Assembly (NCBI GenBank): GCA_947623915.1
Contig: CANQIB010000007.1
Coordinates: 68,583 to 120,583 of the forward strand
Source of the DNA: an uncultured Ruminiclostridium sp.
GTDB taxonomy: Bacteria; Bacillota; Clostridia; Oscillospirales; Ruminococcaceae
Reading direction: 5' to 3'
Length of the DNA: 52,001 nucleotides
The stretch's first letter is position 1. Every line of letters starts with the position of its first letter. Below, piece after piece: positions 39,514 to 48,193 of this stretch. The translations under genes and the position numbers were made by a program. The notes beneath the pieces were generated by a model. It saw only the letters and a program-made list of their open reading frames with translations. It did not search any database and was not told the DNA's origin.

Positions 39514-40215
39514 TTACCATTCTATCGTTTCCACCGAAGCGGGAGCGTCGTTCGTCTTTATTTCCTGCACCTTGCTGCTTTTCATGCGGATAACGCGGTC
39601 CGCCATGGGGCATATAGCCGAATTGTGCGTTACCAGCACCACCGTCATGTTTTCCTCGCGGCAGGTCTTTTGCAGCAGCGCAAGTATCATCTTGCCGGTC
39701 GCGTAATCCAGCGCGCCGGTAGGCTCGTCGCACAGCAGCAGCTTAGGCTTTTTCGCCAGCGCGCGCGCAATGGCTACGCGCTGCTGCTCCCCGCCGGAAA
39801 GCTGCGCGGGGAAGTTGTTCATCCTGTCCGACAGTCCCACCTTTTCCAGTATCTCCTCCGCGGGGATAAAGTCCCGCGCGCTCTGAGTGGAAAGCTCGAC
39901 GTTTTCCTTTGCGGTAAGGTTAGGTATAAGGTTATAGAACTGAAAGATAAAGCCTATGTCGTATCTGCGGTAGGAAATGAGCCGTTTGCGGTCGTACCCG
40001 CTTATTTCGCTGCCGTCTACCGTAAATTTGCCGGAGGTCGGCGTATCCATGCCTCCAAGAATGTTCAGCACGGTGGTCTTACCGGAGCCGGACGGCCCTA
40101 CTATTATCGCAAACTCGCCCTTTTCTATATCAAAGCTGACGCCGTCGTTGGCGTTTATGACGATGTCGCCCATGCGATACTGCTTGGTGATACCGTCAAG
40201 ACTTACAAAACTCAT
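39514..40215 (-). CDS. ABC transporter ATP-binding protein (MacB/LolD type)
   Basis: 233 aa. Walker [17 protein letters not shown] (about residues 37-52), Q-loop [10 protein letters not shown], signature [15 protein letters not shown] (about 138-152) and Walker [13 protein letters not shown] are all intact. Of the MacB/LolD class that pairs with FtsX-like permeases. The gene starts at ATG 40215 behind GAAAGG and is first in a leftward operon that continues with the permease and the repeat protein. Confidence 0.94.
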   Translation of the reverse strand: MSFVSLDGITKQYRMGDIVINANDGVSFDIEKGEFAIIVGPSGSGKTTVLNILGGMDTPTSGKFTVDGSEISGYDRKRLISYRRYDIGFIFQFYNLIPNLTAKENVELSTQSARDFIPAEEILEKVGLSDRMNNFPAQLSGGEQQRVAIARALAKKPKLLLCDEPTGALDYATGKMILALLQKTCREENMTVVLVTHNSAICPMADRVIRMKSSKVQEIKTNDAPASVETIEW

Positions 40216-40274
40216 TTTGATACCTTTCTATCTGAAACGGACTGCTGTACGCAATTTTTTCCTAAACATAATTA

Positions 40275-40303
40275 AGTATAACATTTTTTTCGTGTCAATG
40301 CAA
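40275..40303 (-). promoter_or_regulatory. Promoter of the ABC transporter operon
   Basis: Minus strand: -35 TTGCAT (40298-40303), 17-base spacer, -10 TATACT (40275-40280). A TTGACA also lies at 40293-40298 but is only 12 bases from the -10. Confidence 0.65.
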
Positions 40304-40384
40304 GATTTTTGACTCAATTTCAGCCTTTCTTTTTATTAAAAATGATAAAAAAATCAAAAATCGGAGGAAAAGCCGAAATCGGTG

Positions 40385-40413
40385 TTGATATTCCGATAAA
40401 AATATGTTAGAAT
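40385..40413 (+). promoter_or_regulatory. Promoter of the HD-GYP sensor gene
   Basis: -35 TTGATA (40385-40390), 17-base spacer, -10 TAGAAT (40408-40413). The ATG is at 40459 behind GGAGATG. Confidence 0.68.
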
Positions 40414-40458
40414 TATTGTGTATAAAAAGGAGAAAGCTCATTTTACGGAGATGTAAAT

Positions 40459-43452
40459 ATGTTATCGACAAAGAAAAAAGTTAAATACATATGTGTTGCC
40501 GCGGCGCTTTGCTGCTCTTCGGCCCTGCCTTTCGCGGCGAGCGCCGAAGAGGACGGCGGATATACGCATTTATGGACCGACCCGTATGTAAAGACCGTTT
40601 ACAACGAGCAAAACGGCTTGCCTACGGGAGAGGCAAACACCGTGCTGCAGACCAAAGACGGCTATATATGGATAGGCAGCTACGGCGGGCTGGTCCGCTA
40701 TGACGGCAGCGCTTTTAGAAATTTCAGCACCGACGGTTCGATATCCTCCTCGTCGATACGTTCGCTGTTTGAGGACAGCAGCGGCAATCTCTGGATAGGT
40801 ACGAACGACGCCGGAGTATTCAAGTACGACAACTCGAAATTTATCGAAATAGAAAGTCCGGGGGACTATTCCTTTACCTGCATAAGAGATTTCGCGGAGG
40901 ACGGCAGCGGCAGGATATACGCCGCGTCCACATCGGGACTGTGCGAGATAAAGGACGGTGCGCTCGCCGTATACGACGATGAGGAGCTGGCGGGAGAAAC
41001 GGTATATTCCATAGCCTGCGACCCGTTCGGCAGAGTATGGGCGGTTATGAATTCCGGCAAGTGTGCGGTGGTATCCGACGGCAAGACCGAATGTCTTATA
41101 GACTCCGAAAGCATTTTCGATTCGGCGGAGATATACTGTGTCGCGTCCGACGACAGCGGCGGCTTGTATCTCGGCTCTTCCTCAAACGAGATGGCGGTGC
41201 TTTCTTTCGAGGACGACAAAAGCTACAACGCCAAGATCTGTGATACCGGCTATGCCACCACTCATAACCGCATATCCGCGAACCGCGACGGCTCGAAAGT
41301 GATAGTCTGCGGCGAACACGGATTTTCCATCATGAACAAGCGGGGAGAGCTGCTTTTCTTTGACGACGAAGACCCTTCCGTTTCGATAAACGACGCGGGC
41401 GTCGATTATGAGGGCAATATATGGCTCGCCTCGTCCAGCTACGGAGTGCTGAAATACAGCCCCGGCTGCATTTATTCGGCGGGCAGCGGCACCGAGGCGG
41501 AAACCACCGCGTTCAACGCCGTTACCAAAGCCGACGGCAGGATATATGCCGCTCACGATAACGGACTTATCATTTTGGATGAGGACGGCAGGTCGGTCAA
41601 AAACGAGCTTACCAAGCTGCTGAGCGGGGTGCGCGTCCGCCACGCGATGACGGACAGCTCCGGCAGGGTATGGCTGTCCACCTATTCCGATAACGGCGCG
41701 ATATGCTACGACCCCTCGGACGAGTCGATGACGTTTTGCAATACCGAAAACGGGCTTATCAGCAATCTTGTAAGGCTGGTATACGAGATGTCGGACGGCT
41801 CTTTTGCGATAGCGACGCAGGAGGGCGTGAACATTGTAAAAGACGGTAAGGTGATCGGCACATACAATTCCGACAACGGGCTTGCGGTATCGTCGATACT
41901 TTGTCTTGCTCAGGACAGCGACGGCACGCTGTATATGGGCAGCGACGGCGGCGGTATATATTCGCTGAAAGACGGCGTGATAACCAACCACGGCTTTGAA
42001 GAGGAGCTGGAGGAGGGCGTTGTGCTGCGTATGCTGGCGGACAGCGACTCCGACGGATATTTTATCAGCGCGGGCAGTAACCTTTATTACTGGGATAAGA
42101 GCAAATTCCGCAAGCTGGAAAACTTCCGAAAGGGAGCGGGCAGCATATTTGACTTTTACGACCGCGACGATATGCTGTGGCTGCTGCAAAACAACGGGAT
42201 CATCGCTTTGGATAAAGAGGCGCTGCTGGGCGGAGAATTCATTCAAGGCAGGGAATACAGCTTCAAGCACGGGCTTACCGGCTCGCTCAACGCCAACACC
42301 TGGAATTTCCTGGACAGCGACGGAAAGCTGTATATCTCCACCCGTTCCGGCATAAGCGTTTTCGGGTTTAACGGGCTGAACACCCCTCTGCCCAATCTTG
42401 TGATAAACGGGATAACCGTTGACGGCAACGCCGTGGATTATGCAAACGGAAATATCGACATACCCGGCGAGGCTCAGAGAATAACCGTAGATTTTGCCGC
42501 TCTGTCCTACACCGGCACCGAGGACTACAACATATCCTATATGCTGGAGGGCTTTGACTCGGAGGAAACGGTGCTGATAGACCAAAAGAGCGGAAGTATA
42601 AGCTATACTAATCTTCCGGGCGGCAAATATAACTTCGTGATAAACGTGTTCCCTCCCGACGACCCGTCAACCGCCCAATCGCTGACGCTTTTCGTCAATA
42701 AGGCGAAACAGTTCTATGAATATCCGCTGTTTTGGGCAGCCGCGGTACTGCTGCTGCTTACCGTGGCGGGAGTCGTAATGTACCTTATCTACGCGGTAAG
42801 GCTGCGCGCGGCACGCCGCAGGCAGGAAAGCTACCGCCGTATCGTCGAGCAGTCGCTGCAAACCTTTGCGGGTATGATAGACGCAAAGGACAAATACACC
42901 AACGGTCACTCGCTGCGCGTCGCCGCTTATTCGCGGGAGCTTGCAAAGCGCATGGGACTCGACAGCTCGGAGCAGGAGCGCATTTACTATATCGCGCTGC
43001 TGCATGATATAGGAAAGATAGGAATACCCGACAATATCCTCAACAAACCCGGCAGGCTCACCGACGAGGAAATGAACATCATACGCACCCACCCCGCCAT
43101 AGGCGGCAGGATACTAAAGAATTTCACGGCGCTGGAGGGCATTTCGCAGGGCGCGAGATACCACCACGAGCGCTTTGACGGAAAGGGCTACTGCGAGGGC
43201 AAGGCGGGCTATGACATTCCCCTTGAGGCAAGGATAATCGGCGTTGCGGACACATATGACGCGATGAGCAGCGACCGCTGCTACCGCAAGGCGCTTACCC
43301 GCGACGTGATAGAAGAGGAGCTTAAAAAGGTCAGCGGCACCCAGCTCGATCCCGATATAATCCCCCATATGCTCAGCATGATAGAGGACGGGTTCGCTCC
43401 CGTAAAGGAGACCTCGGACGTTATCGGCGCGCTGGATAAGGAGCGTAAGTAA
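40459..43452 (+). CDS. Propeller/Y_Y_Y sensor with cytosolic HD-GYP domain
   Basis: 997 aa: signal peptide (VAAALCCSSALPFAASA); two seven-bladed beta-propellers of the two-component-regulator type (about 35-650; repeated blades such as DGYIWIGSYGGLVRYDG, SGNLWIGTNDAG); a Y_Y_Y domain (about 670-745); one membrane helix (about 755-778); then an HD-GYP domain (about 800-980). HD-GYP residues HDIGKIG (about 849) and HHERFDGKGY (about 901) are kept, so it probably degrades c-di-GMP, but the third letter of GYP is Cys (GYCEGKAG). It reads an outside signal, perhaps a carbohydrate or envelope cue, in place of a histidine kinase. Convergent with the GGDEF-EAL gene. Confidence 0.92.
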   Translation: MLSTKKKVKYICVAAALCCSSALPFAASAEEDGGYTHLWTDPYVKTVYNEQNGLPTGEANTVLQTKDGYIWIGSYGGLVRYDGSAFRNFSTDGSISSSSIRSLFEDSSGNLWIGTNDAGVFKYDNSKFIEIESPGDYSFTCIRDFAEDGSGRIYAASTSGLCEIKDGALAVYDDEELAGETVYSIACDPFGRVWAVMNSGKCAVVSDGKTECLIDSESIFDSAEIYCVASDDSGGLYLGSSSNEMAVLSFEDDKSYNAKICDTGYATTHNRISANRDGSKVIVCGEHGFSIMNKRGELLFFDDEDPSVSINDAGVDYEGNIWLASSSYGVLKYSPGCIYSAGSGTEAETTAFNAVTKADGRIYAAHDNGLIILDEDGRSVKNELTKLLSGVRVRHAMTDSSGRVWLSTYSDNGAICYDPSDESMTFCNTENGLISNLVRLVYEMSDGSFAIATQEGVNIVKDGKVIGTYNSDNGLAVSSILCLAQDSDGTLYMGSDGGGIYSLKDGVITNHGFEEELEEGVVLRMLADSDSDGYFISAGSNLYYWDKSKFRKLENFRKGAGSIFDFYDRDDMLWLLQNNGIIALDKEALLGGEFIQGREYSFKHGLTGSLNANTWNFLDSDGKLYISTRSGISVFGFNGLNTPLPNLVINGITVDGNAVDYANGNIDIPGEAQRITVDFAALSYTGTEDYNISYMLEGFDSEETVLIDQKSGSISYTNLPGGKYNFVINVFPPDDPSTAQSLTLFVNKAKQFYEYPLFWAAAVLLLLTVAGVVMYLIYAVRLRAARRRQESYRRIVEQSLQTFAGMIDAKDKYTNGHSLRVAAYSRELAKRMGLDSSEQERIYYIALLHDIGKIGIPDNILNKPGRLTDEEMNIIRTHPAIGGRILKNFTALEGISQGARYHHERFDGKGYCEGKAGYDIPLEARIIGVADTYDAMSSDRCYRKALTRDVIEEELKKVSGTQLDPDIIPHMLSMIEDGFAPVKETSDVIGALDKERK

Positions 43453-43456
43453 AGAA

Positions 43457-43765
43457 TTGACCCCCGACAAAGTCGGGGGTCAGCTTGTCGAAAAACCCTC
43501 CCTATGGTCGGATTTTCCGACAAGCTGCCAAAAAATCGGCAATACCGCATGAGCGGTATTGCTCGATTAACCCATTTTTAATGCTTTAAAAATTGGTTGC
43601 TGCCGCCAGCTTTGCGCGGCTCTTATCAAACTTGAGGGTGAAAACCCTGATGGTTTTCCCCGTGAACTGTCCGCCGAACGGCGGACAGTTTTAAACTCAA
43701 CTCTTTCCTTCCGCTTTTTTTAACCTTTTTTCTACAAACTTGACCCCCGACAAAGTCGGGGGTCA
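43457..43765. repeat. Terminator-nested intergenic repeat, copy D (reverse orientation)
   Basis: It occupies the 325-base gap 43453-43777 between two convergent genes. The outer hairpins TTGACCCCCGAC/GTCGGGGGTCA (43457-43482 and 43740-43765, loop AAA) are identical 26-bp direct copies. The core is inverted relative to A-C and has the CTGTCCGCC stem module as well as about 35 extra bases (near 43571-43605) with a weak stem and TTAAAAATTGG-type sequence between the GCGCGG and GCAATACC modules. Confidence 0.88.
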
Positions 43766-43777
43766 ACATTTTTAGTT

Positions 43778-46700
43778 TTAAGTCGTCTTGGTGGTCTCCA
43801 AATATTTTTCCGCATCCTCTATCGGCATGGGACGCGCATACAGGAAGCCCTGCGCCGTGTCGCAGCCGCAGCGGCTGAGGAAGTCCGCTTGTTCGGCGGT
43901 CTCGACGCCCTCCGCGATAAGCCCCAGTCCTATATCCTTGGACATGGAGATGGTATGCGAGATTATCTTTTTGCCATGCTCGGAGATCATAAAGCTGGAC
44001 AAAAATTCGCGGTCTATCTTCAAAACGTCGAAGTTGGTGCTTTTAAGGGTATTAAGCGACGAATAGCCCGAACCGAAATCGTCCATGAGCAGCGTGTAGC
44101 CGTGCTTTTTTATCTCCTGCATCATGCGGTTGGTGTTGATGTTCTCTATACTTTCGGTTATCTCCACCTCAAGCAGATACTTGGGCAGCCGATACTTGAT
44201 CATCATTTCGTCCAAAGCGCGGATAAAGCTGTCGTCTTTGAGATGAGCGCGGGACACGTTTATGGAGATAGGCAGAGGGGTAAGCCCCTTATCTATCCAA
44301 TCCCTCAGCACGCGGCAGGCACATTCCCAAACATAGATATCCAGCTTGATTATAAAGCCGTTTTCCTCAAACAGCGGTATAAACTCTCCCGGCTGTATGA
44401 TGCCTCTTGCGGGGTGTTTCCACCTTACCAGAGCCTCAAAGCCCAGCACTCTGCGGGTGGAGATACAGAACTTCGGCTGTAGGTAGATGAAAAATTCCTC
44501 GTTTTCCAGCGCGGATATCATGTTGTCCTCGATAAACTTTCTCGCCTTGCCTATCTGGAGCATCTTATTGTCATAGAAAAAGATGTTTTCTATCGCGCTG
44601 GATTTCACCATACGGCGCGCCTGAGAGGCGCGGTCGCCCATTACGCGCGGCGGTACGGTCTTATCGTCTATGAGATATACGCCGAACGCAAATTCGTATC
44701 TTATATCCCTAAAGCCCATCAGCCGCTGTTCAATGTCTCTTATCATATCCGTAAGGGAGTCTATATCCTCATACGGAGTGAGCAGCATGAACAGGTCGGA
44801 GTTAAGTCTGGCGCTGAGCTGCTTTTTGCTGCAATAGGTCTTGAGCCGACGTGAAATATAGTACAGCAGCTCCGTGCCCGCGTCCTCGCCGTATGCCTCG
44901 TTGATGAATTTAAAGCGCTTTATGTCAAAATGTATCAGCGCCATTTTTCCGTCTTCGGACGCGTTTATCTTCTCCATGATGAGCTTGTTTATCATCAGCG
45001 GATTATCGGTGGTGGAGTAGTAGTTCAGTATATCTATCTGCATGACCTCGGCGGAGGACGCCTTGTGGATAAATCCCGCTATCTCGCTCATGCGTCCGTC
45101 ATTGCCGGTGAGCCATACGTTTATCGTATACCATGTCTCTTCGCCGTCCTCCGAAAGGCGTATGTGTACGCTGAGTCGGTCGGAATCCATTCTGCTTTCA
45201 AAGGACTGCTTTATCCTGTCCATAAACTCGGCGTATACGCCCTCGTCGTCCTTGTTGAGCGCGCCGCTGTGCAGTATCGCGCGCAGCGGATTTACCGCCG
45301 TGGATATCATGCTCTTGGGCGTCTTTTCGTTCTCCGAAATGTGCCATTTGAAATGGATATAATCGATGTAAAAATACGTCGTCGAAAGGTCCTGACGCAG
45401 TATCTCGTGTATGCGCAGCGCGTAAGCGTTCAGCCGCTTTTCGTTCTCGTCGGGAGTCACGGGACGAATGGACGCGGCTCCGCGCTTTTGCTCCTTCTGC
45501 TCGTACATTTTCCAGTCGGAGCGCTTTATAAGCTCTTTTACGTCGTCGATGCTTTCAACCTTGTCAAAGGACATACCGACGCTCACCGTAACGCTGTACG
45601 GCCTGCCGGAGGTCTTGTTGAATTTATCCAGATGGTCCTGTATCTTCTCTACCGTGCGCACGCCCTCGCGTTCGGGGTCGTCGCTGAAGCCCACCATTAT
45701 AAATTCGTCGCCGCCGAACCGCGCGCATATTATATCGTCGGAGCATACCGAAGCCATGGCGTCGGCGGTTTCCTTTATGGCGACGTCGCCGTTGGTATGC
45801 CCGTGCTTGTCGTTTATCTCTTTGAGCTTATCCATGTCCGCGGAGAACACGAACGCTCTTCTGCCGCGATTGCGGGCGATCATCTCCTCCGTCGCTTTGA
45901 TAAAGCCTCGACGGTTGAATATACCCGTGAGCGGGTCGCGGTAGTGCAGCATCTCAAGGTCGCTGTACGCACGCTTTAAGTCAAAGCTGTGCTTGAAGTT
46001 TTCCAGCACCTGATTAGTGATATTTACAAATCTTCTCGCGTTGTGGAACTCGTAATCCCTCATTCCCAGCGCCATACAGTAATATCCCAGCACCTGCGAC
46101 TGATAATGCAGAGGGATAAAGGCGAACCTGTCGAACATATCTATCTGCTTTTCAAAGTCCGGCAGCACGTCCTTGGTCTTAAAGGTCACTACCCTGCCCG
46201 GCTCGCTCTCCGAACGGTGCTGCAGCGCGGTCATTTCGGAGGTGTACACGCTATGGTACGCCTTGGGGATAACGCCGCATTTTTCGGTAAGAAAATCGTC
46301 GTTAAGACACAGCCATGAAAATCTTTCGGTGTATCTCAACAGAGTTTCGGTCAGCTTATCGAAATTTTCATCGTTCACCGCGGCGGCATAGTAGTCTATC
46401 ATCGTATTCTCATGCGCCTGCGACGCGAAATTGTAATCGCTTATTTTAAGGAACTGCTCCTCGGTCAGCTGTTCGTCCTCCTCCGGCACACAGCCGCAGG
46501 ACTGCGACAAAAGCAGTCGGAATTTCAACGCTATCGTTTCAGCCGACGGACCTTGCTCCAAAAGTCGGTCGGCGGTCTTTGCCACACATTCCGCAAGCTG
46601 ATCGGCGTCCAGTATCGTCGAGGTTATATGGGTAAGCCATAGCCTATGCTCCTGATATACCGCGTCAAATCCCGTGACTATTATATCCTCCGGCACTTTG

Positions 46701-47368
46701 TAGCCGCGCTCGCAGATATACCGCACCGCAGTTATCGCCATGCTGTCGTTGGCACATATCACCGCCTCCGGCAGCTCCCTGCCGGAATCGAACATCTCCT
46801 CCATGACGCGTTTGGTCGGCTCCGACCAAAAATCGCCGTAGCCTATCCTGTCCTCGTCCACCGTCAGCCCGTTTTCCGCCATCACCTCACGGAAAGCGTC
46901 CAGCCGCTCGTCGGAAAAACGGTTGTTTTTCAGACCGGCTATAAAATTTATCCTTTTGCAGCCGTGCTCGCATACGACGTGCTTTACTATCTCACGGAAA
47001 GACCCCTTGTAGTCGAAAACTATGTTGGTGCAGCCGTCCGTTTCGCCGTTCACGGTTATCACAGGACAGCGGTTCTGATGGGCATACCTCACCAGCGCGT
47101 CGGTTATCCAGCGGTTTTTTATGGTTTCGGGGAAAATTATCAGCACATCGGTTATGTCAAAGTTGACAAGATGATAAATGCTGGCTTCTCCCTTGGCATA
47201 GGGACTGTCGTTGTAAAAATCGGTGAAAGCGTTGTAAAGCAGCACCTTATACCCGCTCTCGGTCAGAGCGCGGGAAATGTCGGATATGATATGGTCCAAG
47301 TGTTCGTCCTGCACACCGGCGGCACAAACAGACGCTATTTTATAGCTGTTTCTTCTGCCTTTGAACAA
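43778..47368 (-). CDS. LacI-type sensor fused to GGDEF, degenerate GGDEF and EAL
   Basis: 1196 aa. Residues 1-about 290 are a LacI/periplasmic-binding-protein-3 sensor without its helix-turn-helix (KIASVCAAGVQDEHLDHIIS; VICANDSMAITAVRYICERG). A middle segment (about 300-470) could be another sensor. The first cyclase domain is intact (RFGGDEFIMVG, about 549). A second (about 790-930) has NSDLF instead of GGDEF and is probably inactive. The EAL domain (about 950-1190) keeps FEALVRW, EITES, DDFGSGYSSL and AEGVETAEQ, so both making and breaking c-di-GMP look possible. No membrane segment, so it senses a cytosolic ligand. I chose TTG 47368, eight bases after GGGGAGG; the upstream GTG at 47500 overlaps the promoter. 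Confidence 0.9.
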   Translation of the reverse strand: MFKGRRNSYKIASVCAAGVQDEHLDHIISDISRALTESGYKVLLYNAFTDFYNDSPYAKGEASIYHLVNFDITDVLIIFPETIKNRWITDALVRYAHQNRCPVITVNGETDGCTNIVFDYKGSFREIVKHVVCEHGCKRINFIAGLKNNRFSDERLDAFREVMAENGLTVDEDRIGYGDFWSEPTKRVMEEMFDSGRELPEAVICANDSMAITAVRYICERGYKVPEDIIVTGFDAVYQEHRLWLTHITSTILDADQLAECVAKTADRLLEQGPSAETIALKFRLLLSQSCGCVPEEDEQLTEEQFLKISDYNFASQAHENTMIDYYAAAVNDENFDKLTETLLRYTERFSWLCLNDDFLTEKCGVIPKAYHSVYTSEMTALQHRSESEPGRVVTFKTKDVLPDFEKQIDMFDRFAFIPLHYQSQVLGYYCMALGMRDYEFHNARRFVNITNQVLENFKHSFDLKRAYSDLEMLHYRDPLTGIFNRRGFIKATEEMIARNRGRRAFVFSADMDKLKEINDKHGHTNGDVAIKETADAMASVCSDDIICARFGGDEFIMVGFSDDPEREGVRTVEKIQDHLDKFNKTSGRPYSVTVSVGMSFDKVESIDDVKELIKRSDWKMYEQKEQKRGAASIRPVTPDENEKRLNAYALRIHEILRQDLSTTYFYIDYIHFKWHISENEKTPKSMISTAVNPLRAILHSGALNKDDEGVYAEFMDRIKQSFESRMDSDRLSVHIRLSEDGEETWYTINVWLTGNDGRMSEIAGFIHKASSAEVMQIDILNYYSTTDNPLMINKLIMEKINASEDGKMALIHFDIKRFKFINEAYGEDAGTELLYYISRRLKTYCSKKQLSARLNSDLFMLLTPYEDIDSLTDMIRDIEQRLMGFRDIRYEFAFGVYLIDDKTVPPRVMGDRASQARRMVKSSAIENIFFYDNKMLQIGKARKFIEDNMISALENEEFFIYLQPKFCISTRRVLGFEALVRWKHPARGIIQPGEFIPLFEENGFIIKLDIYVWECACRVLRDWIDKGLTPLPISINVSRAHLKDDSFIRALDEMMIKYRLPKYLLEVEITESIENINTNRMMQEIKKHGYTLLMDDFGSGYSSLNTLKSTNFDVLKIDREFLSSFMISEHGKKIISHTISMSKDIGLGLIAEGVETAEQADFLSRCGCDTAQGFLYARPMPIEDAEKYLETTKTT

Positions 47369-47490
47369 CTTGTTCGCCTCCCCGAAAAACCTGATGACCT
47401 CCGCGGCAAAGCCGTAAGCTCTCTTCCGCCGCGAACGCCGCAAAAAGCATACCCGAACATTCTCGGATATACTTTCCGCTACTATATAAC

Positions 47491-47519
47491 ATTTTACCAC
47501 ATAATAAACTTACAGTCAA
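47491..47519 (-). promoter_or_regulatory. Promoter of the GGDEF-EAL gene
   Basis: Minus strand: -35 TTGACT (47514-47519), 17-base spacer, -10 TAAAAT (47491-47496). The leader is about 117 bases to TTG 47368. Confidence 0.8.
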
Positions 47520-47632
47520 TAAAAATAGTGTAAAATGCACAAAATGCACAATAAAAAGTCCGCGCTGTTGGAGATAATGTATAAAGACAAAACAAGTCTA
47601 TCTTCAACGGCAAGGCGGCTCGGCAGGCGGTA

Positions 47633-47659
47633 CGGCGTTTGGGAACGCCGCCGTGTTTT
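47633..47659 (+). terminator. Terminator-like hairpin in the divergent gap
   Basis: CGGCGTT (47633-47639)/AACGCCG (47644-47650) with loop TGGG and a GTGTTTTT tail. It lies between divergent promoters, so it would end a short rightward transcript from near 47540; no known gene is there. Together with the adhE leader this accounts for the 825-base gap 47369-48193. Confidence 0.5.
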
Positions 47660-47714
47660 TACTTTTTGCACAAAGCAAAGCGGCGTTTTTTAGTAAAATT
47701 CATGTAAAAAAAGA

Positions 47715-47744
47715 TTGACAGAGCCGCCGAAATGCTGATATAAT
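47715..47744 (+). promoter_or_regulatory. Sigma-A promoter of adhE
   Basis: -35 TTGACA (47715-47720), 18-base spacer, -10 TATAAT (47739-47744). The start near 47751 gives a leader of about 443 bases. Confidence 0.82.
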
Positions 47745-47875
47745 AGTGTAAGAAATTTGTTGAAAGACGGGATAACGCTCGGTTTTGAACGGCGGCGCGC
47801 GCATTTACGGCGCTATGTCGGGCAAACTAATCAAAAGTCTTTTAGCCGAACCGAACCGTCGGTATTTGTGCATTT

Positions 47876-48152
47876 CGCATAGGCATACGGGAATCGAACC
47901 CAAGCCGCCCCACGACGATGCAGGCGCATTTTCGTCCCTTTCGGCTTGACAGGCGCCAGCCTGCCTGCGCCTCAAGAAACAAAAATCACCTCAAATTCAT
48001 TCGCCGTGGGGTGCATAGCAGTTTTTACGGAGCAGATTTTCGTCAAGACAAGGAAACCGAACGAAGGCATACTCGCGTATGTCGAGTGTGCAGGATTGGC
48101 GGAAATATGCCCGTAAAAACCGACTAGGGTTCGACTCCCGTATGCCTAAGCG
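47876..48152 (+). promoter_or_regulatory. Structured adhE leader bounded by a 26-nt inverted repeat
   Basis: The arms 47876-47901 and 48127-48152 are inverted copies differing at 2 of 26 positions. Each arm contains a T-arm-like string, GGGTTCGA(T/C)TCCC. Within are a stem AGGCGCA/TGCGCCT around a CAGGC-GCCA-GCCTG stem (about 47922-47974) and the REP-like palindrome at 48018-48123. The whole lies between the adhE promoter and RBS, so it could control adhE as RNA. No described riboswitch is recognised. Confidence 0.5.
48018..48123. repeat. REP-like palindromic element, copy 2
   Basis: The outer arms (AGCAGTTTTTACGG, 48018-48031, with CCGTAAAAACCG, 48111-48122) pair, and the centre is GGCATAC-TCGC-GTATGTC (about 48067-48084). 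The order AGACAAGGAAA...GGCnTACn4GTAnGTCGAG is shared with the element near 7491. Confidence 0.5.
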
Positions 48153-48193
48153 ATCAAAATACAAACAGAGGAAACGAGGAGAAGGGCATTATT

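Noticed and set aside
40275-40298. TTGACA with TATACT as the ABC operon promoter
   Set aside because: The spacing is 12 bases, too short; TTGCAT at 17 bases is a better partner.
47368-47500. N-terminal extension of the GGDEF-EAL protein from GTG 47500
   Set aside because: The start lies in the -10 region of a strong promoter and has no RBS, whereas TTG 47368 has GGGGAGG eight bases ahead.
47876-48152. tRNA or tmRNA gene, because of the T-arm-like arms
   Set aside because: Only three T-stem pairs form, no D or anticodon arm is present, and no tag-peptide frame is seen; the arms are inverted copies of each other.
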